From positions 1 to 64,000 of the forward strand of contig JAFLKR010000073.1 of NCBI GenBank assembly GCA_019163135.1: a stretch of DNA of 64,000 nucleotides, read 5' to 3'. Below, piece by piece: positions 34,943 through 44,464 of the stretch. A program made the position numbers and the translations under genes. Position 1 is the first letter of the stretch, and every line of letters starts with the position of its first letter. The notes beneath the pieces are model-generated. The model saw nothing but the letters and a program-made list of their open reading frames with translations, was not told the DNA's origin and did no database searches. This DNA comes from Desulfobulbaceae bacterium (GTDB lineage: Bacteria; Desulfobacterota; Desulfobulbia; Desulfobulbales; Desulfobulbaceae).

Positions 34943-36215
34943 AGTACCCAAAGCCAAGGGCCGGGAATTTCTTTTTGAGCTTGGCTAACCAATTTTTGAT
35001 GCCGAGCGGTGCGGCGGTAGGGGCATGGTCGATGACTCGCAGGTAGGCTTCAGGGTCCATGTTGAGGTTGCGTAATTGAATGAAGTCCGGGCGATATTCG
35101 CAAATTAGTTGCGAAAGTGCTGCAAATTCGACGGGGTCGTCGGTACAGCCTGGAAGAATGAAGTAATTGAGGGAAACATGCCGATTGTGCTGCTTCATCA
35201 CTGTAATGGAACGACAAACATCGGTCAGTGAAAAACCTTTGGGCTGGTAATATCGGCGGTGTTTTTCACTTTGAGCGCTGTTCAGGGAAATACGGATCGA
35301 GTCTAATCCGGCCTTGGCCAGATAATCGACAGCTTCGGGCAGGCTGCCGTTGGTATTTAGATTGATGGTGCCTCTATCTGTTTGTGACCTCATCAGGCGA
35401 ATGCTTTTTGCCATAACCTCGGCTTGGAGCAGTGGTTCCCCTTCGCATCCCTGGCCAAAACTGACGATGGGTCGGGGGGCGGCCTTGAGGTGATCAACGG
35501 CCACTTCGGCAAGCTCTTTTTCCGTGGGTACAAAAGTAATCCGATCTTGAGTCGAGGGGCAACACCCGGAAGGCTGGAGCGAAATACAGCCTGCACAGGC
35601 GGCGTTGCAGGTGGGGGAGCAGGGTAGGGGGGCTTCCCAGCGTCCTAGAAAATAATTGCGGGCAGCGGGGCAACCGTAGGTCAGGCAACATTTGCCGAGA
35701 TGTTGGATCAGGCGGTTTTTCGGGAAACGTTGGAGTTGTTTCTTCGTGCGCTGATCAAGGATCCGCTGATTGAACTGATCGGCATCCTGCCGGCAGTCTT
35801 GGTCACTTCGGAAACCGGCCACCCAGAATTTTCCCTCGGCCCATCCCACAGCAGTATATGCAAAGAGCGGCAATAGGGCATTTTGAGGACTGCGGTTTTT
35901 ATAGGCCGCAGTGTAGATGGCGGTATATGCAGGTGCCATGAAGGCGGCCACGGCCTGTATCGGTTCGCCGGGGCTGAAAGGGTTGGCATCGAGCAGGGCT
36001 GGCTGTTTGCTTTCCGGTTCAAAGCCCACCGGCAATCGATCTGGCAGGGTGAAGAACTCGCTTCCGAGCGGCAGTTCAATCAAATCTTCAAGTCGGGGTA
36101 GGGAAAATAGTCCTGCCGAACTGCCAGCCATATGCAGCCCGCTGTAATCCAGTATTTCTCCTTTACTGTTGGCGAAAAGCAGTGAAGGGAGCGTTTTGGG
36201 ATGTAAAACCGTCAT
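34920..36215 (-). CDS. Radical SAM protein with a long N-terminal region
   Basis: A 431-residue protein. The cluster motif C-NAA-C-AG-C (TCNAACAGCISLQ, about residue 211) is the canonical CX3CX2C. SFGQGCEGEPLLQAE corresponds to the GGE-like loop. The first 185 residues, including LHPKTLPSLLFANSKGEILDYSG, are not recognised, and an extra cysteine set KCCLTYGCPAARNYF precedes the motif. This looks like a conserved uncharacterised radical SAM lineage; the reaction cannot be inferred. It ends inside dus on the opposite strand. A 140-residue unknown protein lies upstream by 12 nt. Confidence 0.8.
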   Translation of the reverse strand: MTVLHPKTLPSLLFANSKGEILDYSGLHMAGSSAGLFSLPRLEDLIELPLGSEFFTLPDRLPVGFEPESKQPALLDANPFSPGEPIQAVAAFMAPAYTAIYTAAYKNRSPQNALLPLFAYTAVGWAEGKFWVAGFRSDQDCRQDADQFNQRILDQRTKKQLQRFPKNRLIQHLGKCCLTYGCPAARNYFLGRWEAPLPCSPTCNAACAGCISLQPSGCCPSTQDRITFVPTEKELAEVAVDHLKAAPRPIVSFGQGCEGEPLLQAEVMAKSIRLMRSQTDRGTINLNTNGSLPEAVDYLAKAGLDSIRISLNSAQSEKHRRYYQPKGFSLTDVCRSITVMKQHNRHVSLNYFILPGCTDDPVEFAALSQLICEYRPDFIQLRNLNMDPEAYLRVIDHAPTAAPLGIKNWLAKLKKKFPALGFGYFNPPLRP

Positions 36216-36227
36216 GGTCGGACAGGG

Positions 36228-36650
36228 TCATTTGGGGCGAATTTTGGCAAGCACGGAATCAACCGCGCTGTAAATTTCCATATCATCGCCAAAGACATCC
36301 TGGATATGGGAGTTGTTGAGCAGGTCTTCAATGATGAACTGGGTGAGATACAGGCTGATTACATTCGGATCCTGTGTCAGGTTGCGGATCGGGGCAATCT
36401 TAAACTGCATGTCGAATTCTTCCATATCACCGAGGCGCTGCAGTTGCTTTTCCATTACCTCCTGAATGGCCTGCACTGAATTGGTCTCGATGATATGAAG
36501 ATCCAACAGGCGTTGTACCAGGGATATGGCAAGTTCCGGCGCGAGTTCGCGGGATTTTTTCAACATGAATTGCCGTTCACGTTCCCTTTTTCGGTCAATA
36601 GCGTCTATAGTTTTATTGGTTGAGTTGCTGGGATTGATGTGGCGGGCCAT
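36228..36650 (-). CDS. Hypothetical helical protein upstream of the radical SAM gene
   Basis: A 140-residue charged protein with a basic N-terminus (MARHINPSNSTNKTIDAIDRKRERERQFMLKK) and helical remainder (LAPELAISLVQRLLDLHIIETNSVQAIQEVM). It has no signal peptide, membrane segment or cysteines. Only 12 nt separate it from the radical SAM gene, suggesting one transcript. It does not look like a RiPP precursor (too long, no repeat core). Function unknown. Confidence 0.7.
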   Translation of the reverse strand: MARHINPSNSTNKTIDAIDRKRERERQFMLKKSRELAPELAISLVQRLLDLHIIETNSVQAIQEVMEKQLQRLGDMEEFDMQFKIAPIRNLTQDPNVISLYLTQFIIEDLLNNSHIQDVFGDDMEIYSAVDSVLAKIRPK

Positions 36651-37055
36651 GGGTGTGCTCCTCAGGTGTTAATTGCGTCTAATCAGGTACTGTTTTTCGC
36701 ATGTGTATTTTGTTGGCAATCAACCGGCGATGGGCTGATGTTGCCTTCTTCCGCATTTCATTTTTCCCTACCCGGTTGGTTCGGTAAAAAGGCATTCAGC
36801 CTTCTGGTTACAGTCAACGGGATTTCAAATCACAGGCTTCTTTTGGTAGCGGACAAAAAGGTTGTCTGCAAGCTGTTCCTAGGAGATGCCCGGACAGGAA
36901 ACCATTTTCGTCTTGAGTTGCGAGGCTGTGCAATGGGAGGGTGAAGGTTCTTATACTGTAACTCACAGTGATAAGCACTGCTTTTGTTCAGGAAAAGCCC
37001 TTTTCAGTGGTTGTTTGCACATTCTCGTGGGGGGAGTGATCCGGGTACCTCTTTT
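36651..37055. other. 405-bp intergenic stretch
   Basis: No supported gene. The track entry 36639..36944 (+) has no ribosome binding site and unlikely composition. A short stem CAGTG-ATAAG-CACTG (36966-36980) and a minus-strand TATAAG (36955-36950) are the only signals noticed; neither is convincing as a promoter of the 140-residue protein gene. Confidence 0.4.
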
Positions 37056-39272
37056 TTACCCTAAAGACTGCTCGCTCTGATAGAGACTGCGAAACCGGTC
37101 GATAGTATCCTGGGTTTGCGGATCAAGTTGCAGGCCGTACTGCTCAATATATTCGGCGGCCATCCGATGGGTATTGAAGATCGGTATATTCAGCCGCAGG
37201 TTGTTGAGTGCCCGCGCTAAATACTGCTGCGGCTGAGCATAGAACATCCCGAGCACAGAGGGCAACAACTCATAGAATGCGCTGGCGTCTTCCGAGTAGA
37301 GCAATGCGTCGGGATCTTCGCTGAGGTCGGCATCGTCAACCGGCCCTTCGTAACCAAACTTCCAACCGGTCTGGCCGTCATGGTACCCTTCTACCCACCA
37401 ACCGTCCATGATGCTGATGTTGGGGACACCGTTCATAGCCGCTTTCATGCCGCTGGTGCCGCTAGCCTCAAGTGGTCGTTTGGGACTATTGAGCCAAGCG
37501 TGCACGCCAGCGACCATGAGTTTTGCCACATGCATGTCGTAGCCAGGAATAAAAATGAGCTTTCCCAAGCCATTGCTGCGCTGGTAGAGTTCTTCCTGAT
37601 TATCGAGGATCAGTTTAAGAACATACTTGCCCGGTTCATCAGCGGGATGGGCTTTTCCGGCAAAGAGAAAGTTGACGGGCCAGTTATTTTTGATGAGAAT
37701 GTCGGAAAGTCGGCCGATATCGTCGAAAATGAGATCTGCCCTTTTGTAGGTGGAAAATCTTCGGGCAAATCCTATGGTGAATACCCCCGGTTGCAGCCAG
37801 TCACTTTCAGGGAGGCTGGAGAGATAATTGGGAGGATCGATCCAGGTTTCGACCATCTCTTCACGATGACTTCTCAGCATCGCATTGATATAGCCAATTA
37901 ACAAACGATTGTCCCGATTCCAGGCATCTTGCAGGGCAGAGGCAAGTAGCGGGAGTTCGTGGTTTGGTGTTGAGACAAAGCAGCCTGGATCGTCTCGCCA
38001 GTTTTGCAGAGAAGGGGTTTGATCAAAACAGCAGGCGCGGTTCTCGCTGATCCAGGTCAGGTGATGTACGCCGTTTGTTATAGCCTTGATTTTATGTGAA
38101 AAAGCTGGGAATTGTTTTTTGGTGACATCGCGATGCAACCGACTGACGCTGTTGATCGCCCGGTTGATCCGCATGGCCATAGCAGTGAAATTGTATTCGT
38201 GGATGGTTTCTTCGTCGTGGGCAAGAAGGTTGAGAATCCGTTGGAAGGCCTTATGGCTGATCGCCGAATACACATCACGGGCAAAGCGGTCGTGCCCTGC
38301 CTTTACCGGGGTGTGGATGGTGTAAACAATCTTATGGGAGACACGTTCTGCGGCGGCGAGAACGTCGTCGTCTGTAATGGTCTCAGGGAAAGTTTCGCCA
38401 AAGGTGTTTTGGAGTTCTTGAAGAATCAGATGCAGCGATACCGTTACCCCGTGTTGTTCATTGAGATGAATGGTGCCGCAGGTGAACCCTAAACTGTCGA
38501 GGAGCGGCAGGATAGCGGAGCCCAGCATCCGTCGTTGATTTGCCTTGATGATAATCGATTTGGCGTTGTAGAGTTGGTGCGCTGATTCTCTAATCCAAAC
38601 CGGGGCATCCGGCAGGCTGTAGTCCAGCAGAAATTCGGGTACGAAATAATCGAGCCTGCCGGCTATTTCCATTTTCATCCAGACCTGCGCTTTGATCAGC
38701 GTAGGCTTGTGCTGCCCATTGTAAAAAGGGATGGCAATCGTCAACGGTTGATCTGGAGATTGGGGGTCTCGAAGTTGAAAGAGGGTGGGGGTACCTTCCG
38801 GTGTCCAGCAGGTTGCATGGTCGATCTGCCCTACCTTGGAGTCAACAATCTGCGAAAAATATCCTTCTCGGTACAACAGGCTGATGGCCAGGGCAGGAAT
38901 GTGGGTGTCGGCGAAACTCTTGAGGGTGTCGCCGGCGAGTACACCGAGTCCGCCACTATAATTAGGGATTTTTCGAGGACCGTATAAATATTTTTGCAGG
39001 AGTGCATTAAGCTTTGGGTCAGAACTTTCGCTGATGTTTTGTTGCTCGAGCAAGTCTTTGAGGGGGTGAAAAACATCGGGGTCGGCACCGATTTCCATCG
39101 AGACATAGGCAACGGAGTTACCTGCAGAGTTGGTCAGGTTTTTCCAGACGGTGTCGAATACCTGCTGGGTGACACCGAAAAAGGTGCCGAAGCGATTGGA
39201 ACTTATGAGTTCTTCCGGGTGAAGGTGAGCAGTTGTTGATGGCAAGTTCATGAAACTAAATATTTTTCTCAT
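37056..39272 (-). CDS. glgP: Alpha-glucan phosphorylase (GT35)
   Basis: Releases glucose-1-phosphate from alpha-1,4-glucan using PLP. It has 738 residues, shorter than the roughly 815-residue E. coli GlgP, and fits the short alpha-glucan phosphorylase branch. The PLP lysine is in EASGTSGMKAAMNGVPNISIMDGWW near residue 608. The N-terminal domain carries VAYVSMEIGADPDVFHPLKD and PNYSGGLGVLAGD. No ribosome binding site is clear for either 39272 or the ATG at 39251. It is separate from the GT5 gene at 17.5 kb. Confidence 0.92.
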   Translation of the reverse strand: MRKIFSFMNLPSTTAHLHPEELISSNRFGTFFGVTQQVFDTVWKNLTNSAGNSVAYVSMEIGADPDVFHPLKDLLEQQNISESSDPKLNALLQKYLYGPRKIPNYSGGLGVLAGDTLKSFADTHIPALAISLLYREGYFSQIVDSKVGQIDHATCWTPEGTPTLFQLRDPQSPDQPLTIAIPFYNGQHKPTLIKAQVWMKMEIAGRLDYFVPEFLLDYSLPDAPVWIRESAHQLYNAKSIIIKANQRRMLGSAILPLLDSLGFTCGTIHLNEQHGVTVSLHLILQELQNTFGETFPETITDDDVLAAAERVSHKIVYTIHTPVKAGHDRFARDVYSAISHKAFQRILNLLAHDEETIHEYNFTAMAMRINRAINSVSRLHRDVTKKQFPAFSHKIKAITNGVHHLTWISENRACCFDQTPSLQNWRDDPGCFVSTPNHELPLLASALQDAWNRDNRLLIGYINAMLRSHREEMVETWIDPPNYLSSLPESDWLQPGVFTIGFARRFSTYKRADLIFDDIGRLSDILIKNNWPVNFLFAGKAHPADEPGKYVLKLILDNQEELYQRSNGLGKLIFIPGYDMHVAKLMVAGVHAWLNSPKRPLEASGTSGMKAAMNGVPNISIMDGWWVEGYHDGQTGWKFGYEGPVDDADLSEDPDALLYSEDASAFYELLPSVLGMFYAQPQQYLARALNNLRLNIPIFNTHRMAAEYIEQYGLQLDPQTQDTIDRFRSLYQSEQSLG

Positions 39273-39441
39273 TTAAGAAGGAAAGGTGCTCCCTGCGGAG
39301 TGCATCAAAGAAGTTTAGAAAGGGTGCCTGACTTTTGCAAGGAAATTTAATTTTCGGGAAAAAATAGTTGTATTTCTTAGTTGGTGCAGTAAATTACGAT
39401 CTGTGCATTTTATGGATAATTAATTTATATGGGAGAGAGTG

Positions 39442-39954
39442 ATGAGTGGTAAAAAAATGTTGTATTTGGCTACTTTAGGGGTGCTTCTTTTAGGTCTGAG
39501 TCTCACGGGATGTAGCAAGAAGGAGCCGGAAACCGCACAGCAGATGACGGGGACAGAAGGTGCCGGTACAGCAGAATCGCTGGAGAGTGCGGACACAGGA
39601 ATTATGGAAGGACGTACTTCAGGACCGATGGTGCCGATTTACTTTGAATACGACAGTTCAAAAGTTACTGGAGAGCAAGTCCAGCGGATTGAGACCAATG
39701 CTGATTTCATCAAGAAGAATCCTGCTCTTACAATTCGAATCGAAGGAAACTGCGACCCACGAGGAACCCAGGAGTACAACCTGGCCCTAGGTGAGCGCCG
39801 GGCACAGAGCGCTAAGGCCTATCTCATTAACTTGGGAGTCAATTCTAATAATTTGACCACGGTTAGCTTCGGCGAAGAAAAATTGCTTCTTTTTGGCCAT
39901 GATGAAATTTCATGGGCACAGAACAGGCGTGATGATTTTGTTATTGTAAAATAA
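39442..39954 (+). CDS. pal: Pal-type OmpA-domain lipoprotein
   Basis: A 170-residue outer-membrane lipoprotein. Signal peptide with lipobox LSLTGCSKK, an acidic Gly/Thr-rich linker, then a C-terminal OmpA/Pal peptidoglycan-binding domain (PIYFEYDSSKV, TIRIEGNCDPRGTQEYNLALGERRAQSAKAYL). GGGAGAG precedes the ATG at 39442; the track begins one codon earlier at GTG. No tolB or tolQRA neighbours are present, so whether it works with Tol is uncertain. Confidence 0.87.
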   Translation: MSGKKMLYLATLGVLLLGLSLTGCSKKEPETAQQMTGTEGAGTAESLESADTGIMEGRTSGPMVPIYFEYDSSKVTGEQVQRIETNADFIKKNPALTIRIEGNCDPRGTQEYNLALGERRAQSAKAYLINLGVNSNNLTTVSFGEEKLLLFGHDEISWAQNRRDDFVIVK

Positions 39955-39976
39955 CATGTAATTTTAGTTTGTTTCT

Positions 39977-40013
39977 AACCGGGTTGGGGACTTTTCCCTT
40001 GCCCGGTTTTTGT
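39977..40013 (+). terminator. Rho-independent terminator after pal
   Basis: AACCGGG pairs with CCCGGTT and an inner GGGGA with TCCC, followed by a T-rich tail. It sits 22 nt after the pal stop. Confidence 0.82.
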
Positions 40014-40104
40014 TTTCCCCCTTATCCGGTTTGCAGCACTTGCAATCAAGAGTGCCGAAGGATGGGAGGGATGTCCCTCATTATTTTTTTTAGGAGCTAC
40101 ATAA

Positions 40105-40635
40105 GTGAATATTATTAAAAGCGCGTTTGGCTGCATCGGCAGCCTGTTGATTATGGCAGCGGTCATCTGCAATAGCCAGGCTTGGGCGGCTGAAACCAAG
40201 ATTGGGGTTATTGACATGAAAAAAGTGCTTTCTACCTCCACCTCAGGGCAGAAAGCTCAGGATATTATCGAGCAGAAAATGAAAACCCTGCAGAGTTCCT
40301 TTAAAACTGAGGAAAATGATCTCATCGCCCTGCAAAAGGAAATTGAAAAAAAGGGTTCTGCTTGGAGCGATACCGTAAAGCGGGAAAAAGCCACGGCATT
40401 TCAGAAAAAGCGTAGTGAGCTCGGAGCAAAGCAGGAAGAGGCCAATAACGAAATGAAGAAACTGCGGGAGCAGCACGTTAATCCTATTTTGAAAAAACTT
40501 GAGGAAATCGTGGAGAAAGTGGCTAAGAGTGAGGGCTATTCTTTGGTCCTGCCTCGCAATGTTGTGCTTTATGCCACTGATACCGTTGATATTTCCGACA
40601 AGGTCACCACAGAACTCAATAAGGTGATGAAGTAA
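40105..40635 (+). CDS. OmpH/Skp-family periplasmic chaperone
   Basis: A 176-residue protein with a signal peptide ending CNSQAWAAE, then KIGVIDMKKVLSTSTSGQKAQDIIEQKMK and a long coiled coil, the Skp jellyfish pattern of a short body with helical tentacles. Skp guides outer-membrane proteins towards the Bam complex. It starts with GTG, with AGGAG 9 nt upstream. The heptose kinase gene follows 37 nt downstream. Confidence 0.88.
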   Translation: MNIIKSAFGCIGSLLIMAAVICNSQAWAAETKIGVIDMKKVLSTSTSGQKAQDIIEQKMKTLQSSFKTEENDLIALQKEIEKKGSAWSDTVKREKATAFQKKRSELGAKQEEANNEMKKLREQHVNPILKKLEEIVEKVAKSEGYSLVLPRNVVLYATDTVDISDKVTTELNKVMK

Positions 40636-40672
40636 TGTTGATGATGGTTCGATAATCACCTTTCCCGGCGTC

Positions 40673-41668
40673 ATGCATACATTGCGGGACCTTGTTCCCC
40701 GTTTCGCTAAGGCCAAGGTACTGGTTATCGGTGATATCATCATTGATCATTTCCTTTGGGGAATGGCTTCTCGTATTTCTCCGGAAGCTCCGGTGCCGGT
40801 GGTCAACGTGCAACGCGAAGACCTCCTGTTGGGAGGAAGTGCCAATGTCCTGAGAAATATAGTGTCCCTCGGAGGAAACGGCGCCTTATGCGGTCTTATC
40901 GGCGACGATGCCATGGGCCGTAAAGTTGTGGAGTTGGTCGAGGCCCTGGGGGCCTCGACCAGTGGTTTGGTCATCGGGCAACGCCCGACGACAGTTAAAA
41001 CCAGGGTTGTTGCTCAGGGGCAACAGGTTGTCCGTTTTGATCGGGAACAGACAGGTCATCCGTCTAAACGATCTCTCGACGCCCTGTTGGGATATTTGGA
41101 AGCTCATCTCCATGCTTTTGATGCCGTGATGGTTTCCGATTATGCCAAAGGGGTCGTTAGCGAGCAACTCATGACCAGGTTACGTCAACTCCTTGCCTTA
41201 ATCAGGGCTCGAGAACAGCGTATAATGCCCCTGATTATCGATCCCAAACCTTCGAATTTTCACTGCTTTGTCGGGGCAACCGTTATAACCCCCAATCATC
41301 ATGAGGCCATGCAGATGGCCTCCATACGGATTGCCGACGAGCACAGTCTGCTGGCTGCCGCCCGTCAAATCCGTGAGGATCTAGGCTGTGAGGCGGTCCT
41401 GGTCACCAGGGGCGAGGCCGGCATGGCCTTGTTGCAGGGGGATGCTGACCTGGTAACCATCCCGACCATGGCCAAGGAAGTCTATGATGTGACTGGCGCC
41501 GGCGATACGGTGGCTGCCACCCTGGCACTGGGCCTCGCTTCCGGCTGCTCGATGAACGAAGCCGCTGTCCTGGCTAACCACGCTGCAGGCATCGTTGTCG
41601 GCAAGATTGGTACGGCCTGTGTTTCGGCCGCCGAATTGTTGGGCACGCTTTCCCGAGACGACGTCTGA
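40673..41668 (+). CDS. rfaE1: D-glycero-beta-D-manno-heptose-7-phosphate kinase
   Basis: A 331-residue ribokinase-family enzyme matching the kinase domain of HldE: VLVIGDIIIDHFLWGMASRISPEAPVPVVNVQRE at the start and DVTGAGDTVAATLALGLASG at the end (catalytic Asp). It makes heptose-1,7-bisphosphate for the LPS inner core. The adenylyltransferase half of the bifunctional E. coli HldE is absent here, so a separate RfaE2 is expected elsewhere. Confidence 0.93.
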   Translation: MHTLRDLVPRFAKAKVLVIGDIIIDHFLWGMASRISPEAPVPVVNVQREDLLLGGSANVLRNIVSLGGNGALCGLIGDDAMGRKVVELVEALGASTSGLVIGQRPTTVKTRVVAQGQQVVRFDREQTGHPSKRSLDALLGYLEAHLHAFDAVMVSDYAKGVVSEQLMTRLRQLLALIRAREQRIMPLIIDPKPSNFHCFVGATVITPNHHEAMQMASIRIADEHSLLAAARQIREDLGCEAVLVTRGEAGMALLQGDADLVTIPTMAKEVYDVTGAGDTVAATLALGLASGCSMNEAAVLANHAAGIVVGKIGTACVSAAELLGTLSRDDV

Positions 41669-41740
41669 CGGCATCTTGTTTCTGCCGACGACGTACCGTT
41701 TTTACAAATTGTCACCAAAACCTATCAGGGGTACCAAATA

Positions 41741-42622
41741 ATGCGACCAAGAAGCATGACCGGGTTTGGCCGTGGCGAGGCACTAGGCGAAGGCAGAACC
41801 TGGGTTGCCGAAGTCAGAACCGTCAATCACCGTTTTCTCGATCAACGGGTGATCTTGCCACGGCTTTTTGCAGCGCTGGAAGAACCGGTAAAAAAGATGG
41901 TGGCCGCGGCGCTGGACCGTGGTCGCGTCGATATCACCTTTAGTTTGCTTGGACTGGCCGTCGCTGAACCACGGCTTGTTATCAACGAATGTGTTGCTCG
42001 GCAGTACCACCACTGTCTCCAGCAACTGGTCAACGATTACGGGCTTGATTCTGCGGTCACCCTCAAAGACATGCTGACCTCTCGCGATGTGATCAGTCTC
42101 GAGGAGCAACGCCCGGATATGGATGCGGAATGGCCGCTGATCAGCCAAGCCTTGACTGCGGCGCTCAACGACTGCGATATTATGCGGGAAAAAGAAGGGC
42201 AAGCCCTGCAGACGGATTTATTGAATCGGTTGGTTAAATTCGAGGCCATTGTCGGCCAGATCGAAAATATGCTCCCGGAATTGCAGCAGCAAAGGCAAGC
42301 CGACCTCCGACTCAGGGTAAACAAACTGCTTGATGGGCTTGATATCGACCCTGTTCGACTGGCTCAGGAAACGGCCATCATGGCCGACAAAAGCGATGTC
42401 ACCGAAGAAATTACGCGGCTTGGCAGCCATATGGCACAGTTTCGGGCTTTTCTCGTCAGTGATGAACCGGTGGGACGACGCCTTGATTTCCTCATGCAGG
42501 AATTTCTTCGGGAAGTCAACACCCTTTCGTCTAAGATCGCCAACGCCAGCATCGCTCATCTGGGCGTTGAAATGAAAAATGAAATTGAGAAACTTCGCGA
42601 ACAGGTGCAGAACATCGAATGA
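41741..42622 (+). CDS. yicC: YicC/YloC-family protein
   Basis: A 293-residue protein of the YicC family. RSMTGFGRGEALGEGRTWVAEVRTVNHRFLDQRVILPR and the C-terminal GRRLDFLMQEFLREVNTLSSKIANASIAHLGVEMKNEIEKLREQVQNIE are characteristic. Recent work describes YicC/YloC members as endoribonucleases. It is first in yicC-remA-gmk-rlmB, a frequent gene order. Confidence 0.92.
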   Translation: MRPRSMTGFGRGEALGEGRTWVAEVRTVNHRFLDQRVILPRLFAALEEPVKKMVAAALDRGRVDITFSLLGLAVAEPRLVINECVARQYHHCLQQLVNDYGLDSAVTLKDMLTSRDVISLEEQRPDMDAEWPLISQALTAALNDCDIMREKEGQALQTDLLNRLVKFEAIVGQIENMLPELQQQRQADLRLRVNKLLDGLDIDPVRLAQETAIMADKSDVTEEITRLGSHMAQFRAFLVSDEPVGRRLDFLMQEFLREVNTLSSKIANASIAHLGVEMKNEIEKLREQVQNIE

Positions 42623-42692
42623 GAGCGTATCGAGCACTAAATCTTTTCTTCGGTTTCCCACAATATCCTTTTTGAGTACACAGTGAGCCTCA

Positions 42693-42998
42693 ATGGACAG
42701 CAGATTAATTAATATCGGTTTTGGCAATGCCGTCAAGATCAGCCGCATTCTGGCCGTGGTCAATCCGGGATCTTCACCAATCCGGAAATTGAAAGATGAT
42801 GCCCGTGTGGAAAAAAAGTTAATTGACGTCACTGAAGGCCGACGAACCAGGGCCATTCTTATCCTTGATTCCGGACACTTGGTCTTGTCTTCGGTCCAGC
42901 CGGAAACCATCAGCCAGCGTCTGCTTGCTTTGGATCAGGAGCAGCGGCATCCCGTTGGGCTCATGGAAAAAGGTCAGAGAGAGACCGGCAATGAGTAA
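42693..42998 (+). CDS. RemA-like protein (DUF370)
   Basis: A 101-residue protein with [35 protein letters not shown] and [29 protein letters not shown], the DUF370 pattern. RemA in Bacillus activates matrix genes by forming DNA-wrapping rings. In this lineage the role is unknown. Its final codons overlap the gmk start by 8 nt. Confidence 0.88.
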   Translation: MDSRLINIGFGNAVKISRILAVVNPGSSPIRKLKDDARVEKKLIDVTEGRRTRAILILDSGHLVLSSVQPETISQRLLALDQEQRHPVGLMEKGQRETGNE

Positions 42999-43599
42999 GA
43001 GGTTGTTGCTGGTGCTCTCTGCCCCTTCCGGGTGCGGGAAGACCACTATTGTTAACCGGGTCATGAAGAGTCTGCCCGGACTGGTTTTTTCGGTGTCCCA
43101 CACCACGCGATTACCCCGGCCAGGAGAAATCGACGGTGTGCACTATCATTTTGTGGCTCCCGGAGTTTTTACCCAGCTACGCGATGGGCAGCCAACCGGA
43201 TTTCTTGAATGGGCCGAGGTTCACGGCAACCTGTACGGGACCAGCGTCAAGGAAGTCCAACGGCATCAGCGGGCCGGTCGCGACGTCATGCTCGATATTG
43301 ATGTCCAAGGTGCAGCCCAAGTCCGTGCGCATGCCAATCCGATCACGATTTTCATTGCCCCGCCTTCGTTAACTGAACTGGAGCGCCGCCTTCGCGGCCG
43401 AGGTACGGAAAGCGAGGCGACGGTGGCCGTACGGCTTGCCAACGCCTGCAAGGAGTTGGCCTGTATTCCCGCCTACGATTATCTGATCATCAACGATCGA
43501 CTCGACGAGGCGGTGGAGAGTTTGCGCAGCATTATCATTGCCGAACGAAGCCGGCAGCGGCGCACGCCTGCTGGTCAGGCGATGCACTGGGGGACATGA
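42991..43599 (+). CDS. gmk: Guanylate kinase
   Basis: A 202-residue enzyme phosphorylating GMP to GDP. The P-loop [16 protein letters not shown] starts at residue 10. [20 protein letters not shown] is the GMP-binding part and [13 protein letters not shown] follows. The ORF track extends far upstream to 42823 through remA. The ATG at 42991 matches the family start. The stop overlaps rlmB as ATGA. Confidence 0.95.
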   Translation: MSKRLLLVLSAPSGCGKTTIVNRVMKSLPGLVFSVSHTTRLPRPGEIDGVHYHFVAPGVFTQLRDGQPTGFLEWAEVHGNLYGTSVKEVQRHQRAGRDVMLDIDVQGAAQVRAHANPITIFIAPPSLTELERRLRGRGTESEATVAVRLANACKELACIPAYDYLIINDRLDEAVESLRSIIIAERSRQRRTPAGQAMHWGT

Positions 43600-44402
43600 T
43601 GGAAGGAAAGAAAAAAGGGGAAGGGATGGTGCAGAACACCCGTCCGTTAACCGATGAGCCGTCCGATGACCTGCTCTGGGGGATCAATGCGGTCTGGGAA
43701 GCCCTTTCACAGAATCCGGGCGGCATCAGTGAGATTTTCGTGCAGGAGGGCAAGGCCGGTGCTCGTCTCCAGCAGATTATTGATTTAGCTAAAGACCATG
43801 CCATCGTTGTTCGTTTTGTTGACGCCGACAGAATGCGGGTTCCTCGCCATTGCCGGCATCAGGGGGTGGTGGCCAGGCAAACTGAGGCCCGGTTGATGTC
43901 GTTGGATGATCTACTGGTAAGTTTGGGCGGCGGTGAGGCACCGGGTGCCCCACGGCTACTGGTGCTCGATTCCATCCAGGATCCCCACAATCTTGGCTCC
44001 ATTCTTCGCTCAGCCCTGGCCGCCGGTTTTTTGCATGTCATCATGACCCGGGAGCGGAGTGTGCCGATCACCGGGACCGTCGCCCGTACCTCCGCTGGCG
44101 CGGTTGCGCATCTGCGGATTTGTCAGGTGGTAAATTTGGCGGAGACCCTCAAAACTTTGAAAGAACGCGGCTTCTGGATCTTCGGGGCCGTGGTGGAAAG
44201 TGACGCCACCTCGCTGTACGCCACCGAATTTTCTGGTCCGATCTGCGTGGTCATTGGCAGCGAGGGTAAGGGCATCCGACCGTTGGTCAGAAAACAATGC
44301 GATTTTCTGGTGACCATTCCAATGCGTGCGTCGTTCAATTCGCTTAATGCTTCGGTGGCTGCGGCGATCATCATGTTTGAAATCGACCGTCGGTCGAGCT
44401 GA
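43596..44402 (+). CDS. rlmB: 23S rRNA 2'-O-methyltransferase RlmB (TrmH/SpoU family)
   Basis: A 268-residue SPOUT methyltransferase. An N-terminal substrate-binding domain (LLWGINAVWEALSQNPGGISEIFVQ) is followed by the knotted catalytic domain: VLDSIQDPHNLGSILRSALAAGF, VIGSEGKGIRPLVRKQCD and IPMRASFNSLNASVAAAIIMFE. It methylates G2251 of 23S rRNA by family assignment. The start overlaps gmk as ATGA; two in-frame ATGs are adjacent. The charged tract KKKGEG is lineage specific. Confidence 0.9.
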   Translation: MMEGKKKGEGMVQNTRPLTDEPSDDLLWGINAVWEALSQNPGGISEIFVQEGKAGARLQQIIDLAKDHAIVVRFVDADRMRVPRHCRHQGVVARQTEARLMSLDDLLVSLGGGEAPGAPRLLVLDSIQDPHNLGSILRSALAAGFLHVIMTRERSVPITGTVARTSAGAVAHLRICQVVNLAETLKTLKERGFWIFGAVVESDATSLYATEFSGPICVVIGSEGKGIRPLVRKQCDFLVTIPMRASFNSLNASVAAAIIMFEIDRRSS

Positions 44403-44424
44403 GTTTCGTTGTTGAGGAAAAACT

Positions 44425-44457
44425 GGCTCGGGAGTGGTAAGGCACCGCTCCCGGGCC
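44425..44457. terminator. Hairpin between convergent rlmB and the S1-domain gene
   Basis: GGCTCGGGAGTGGT pairs with ACCGCTCCCGGGCC over 14 positions, with two G-T pairs, around a 5-nt loop. On the minus strand CAGTTTTTCC follows, giving a T5 tract. It can terminate both genes. Confidence 0.78.
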
Positions 44458-44464
44458 ACGATCT

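Noticed and set aside
36639-36944. 101-codon plus-strand ORF upstream of the radical SAM pair
   Set aside because: No ribosome binding site, unlikely amino-acid composition, and it overlaps the 5' end of the supported 140-residue gene.
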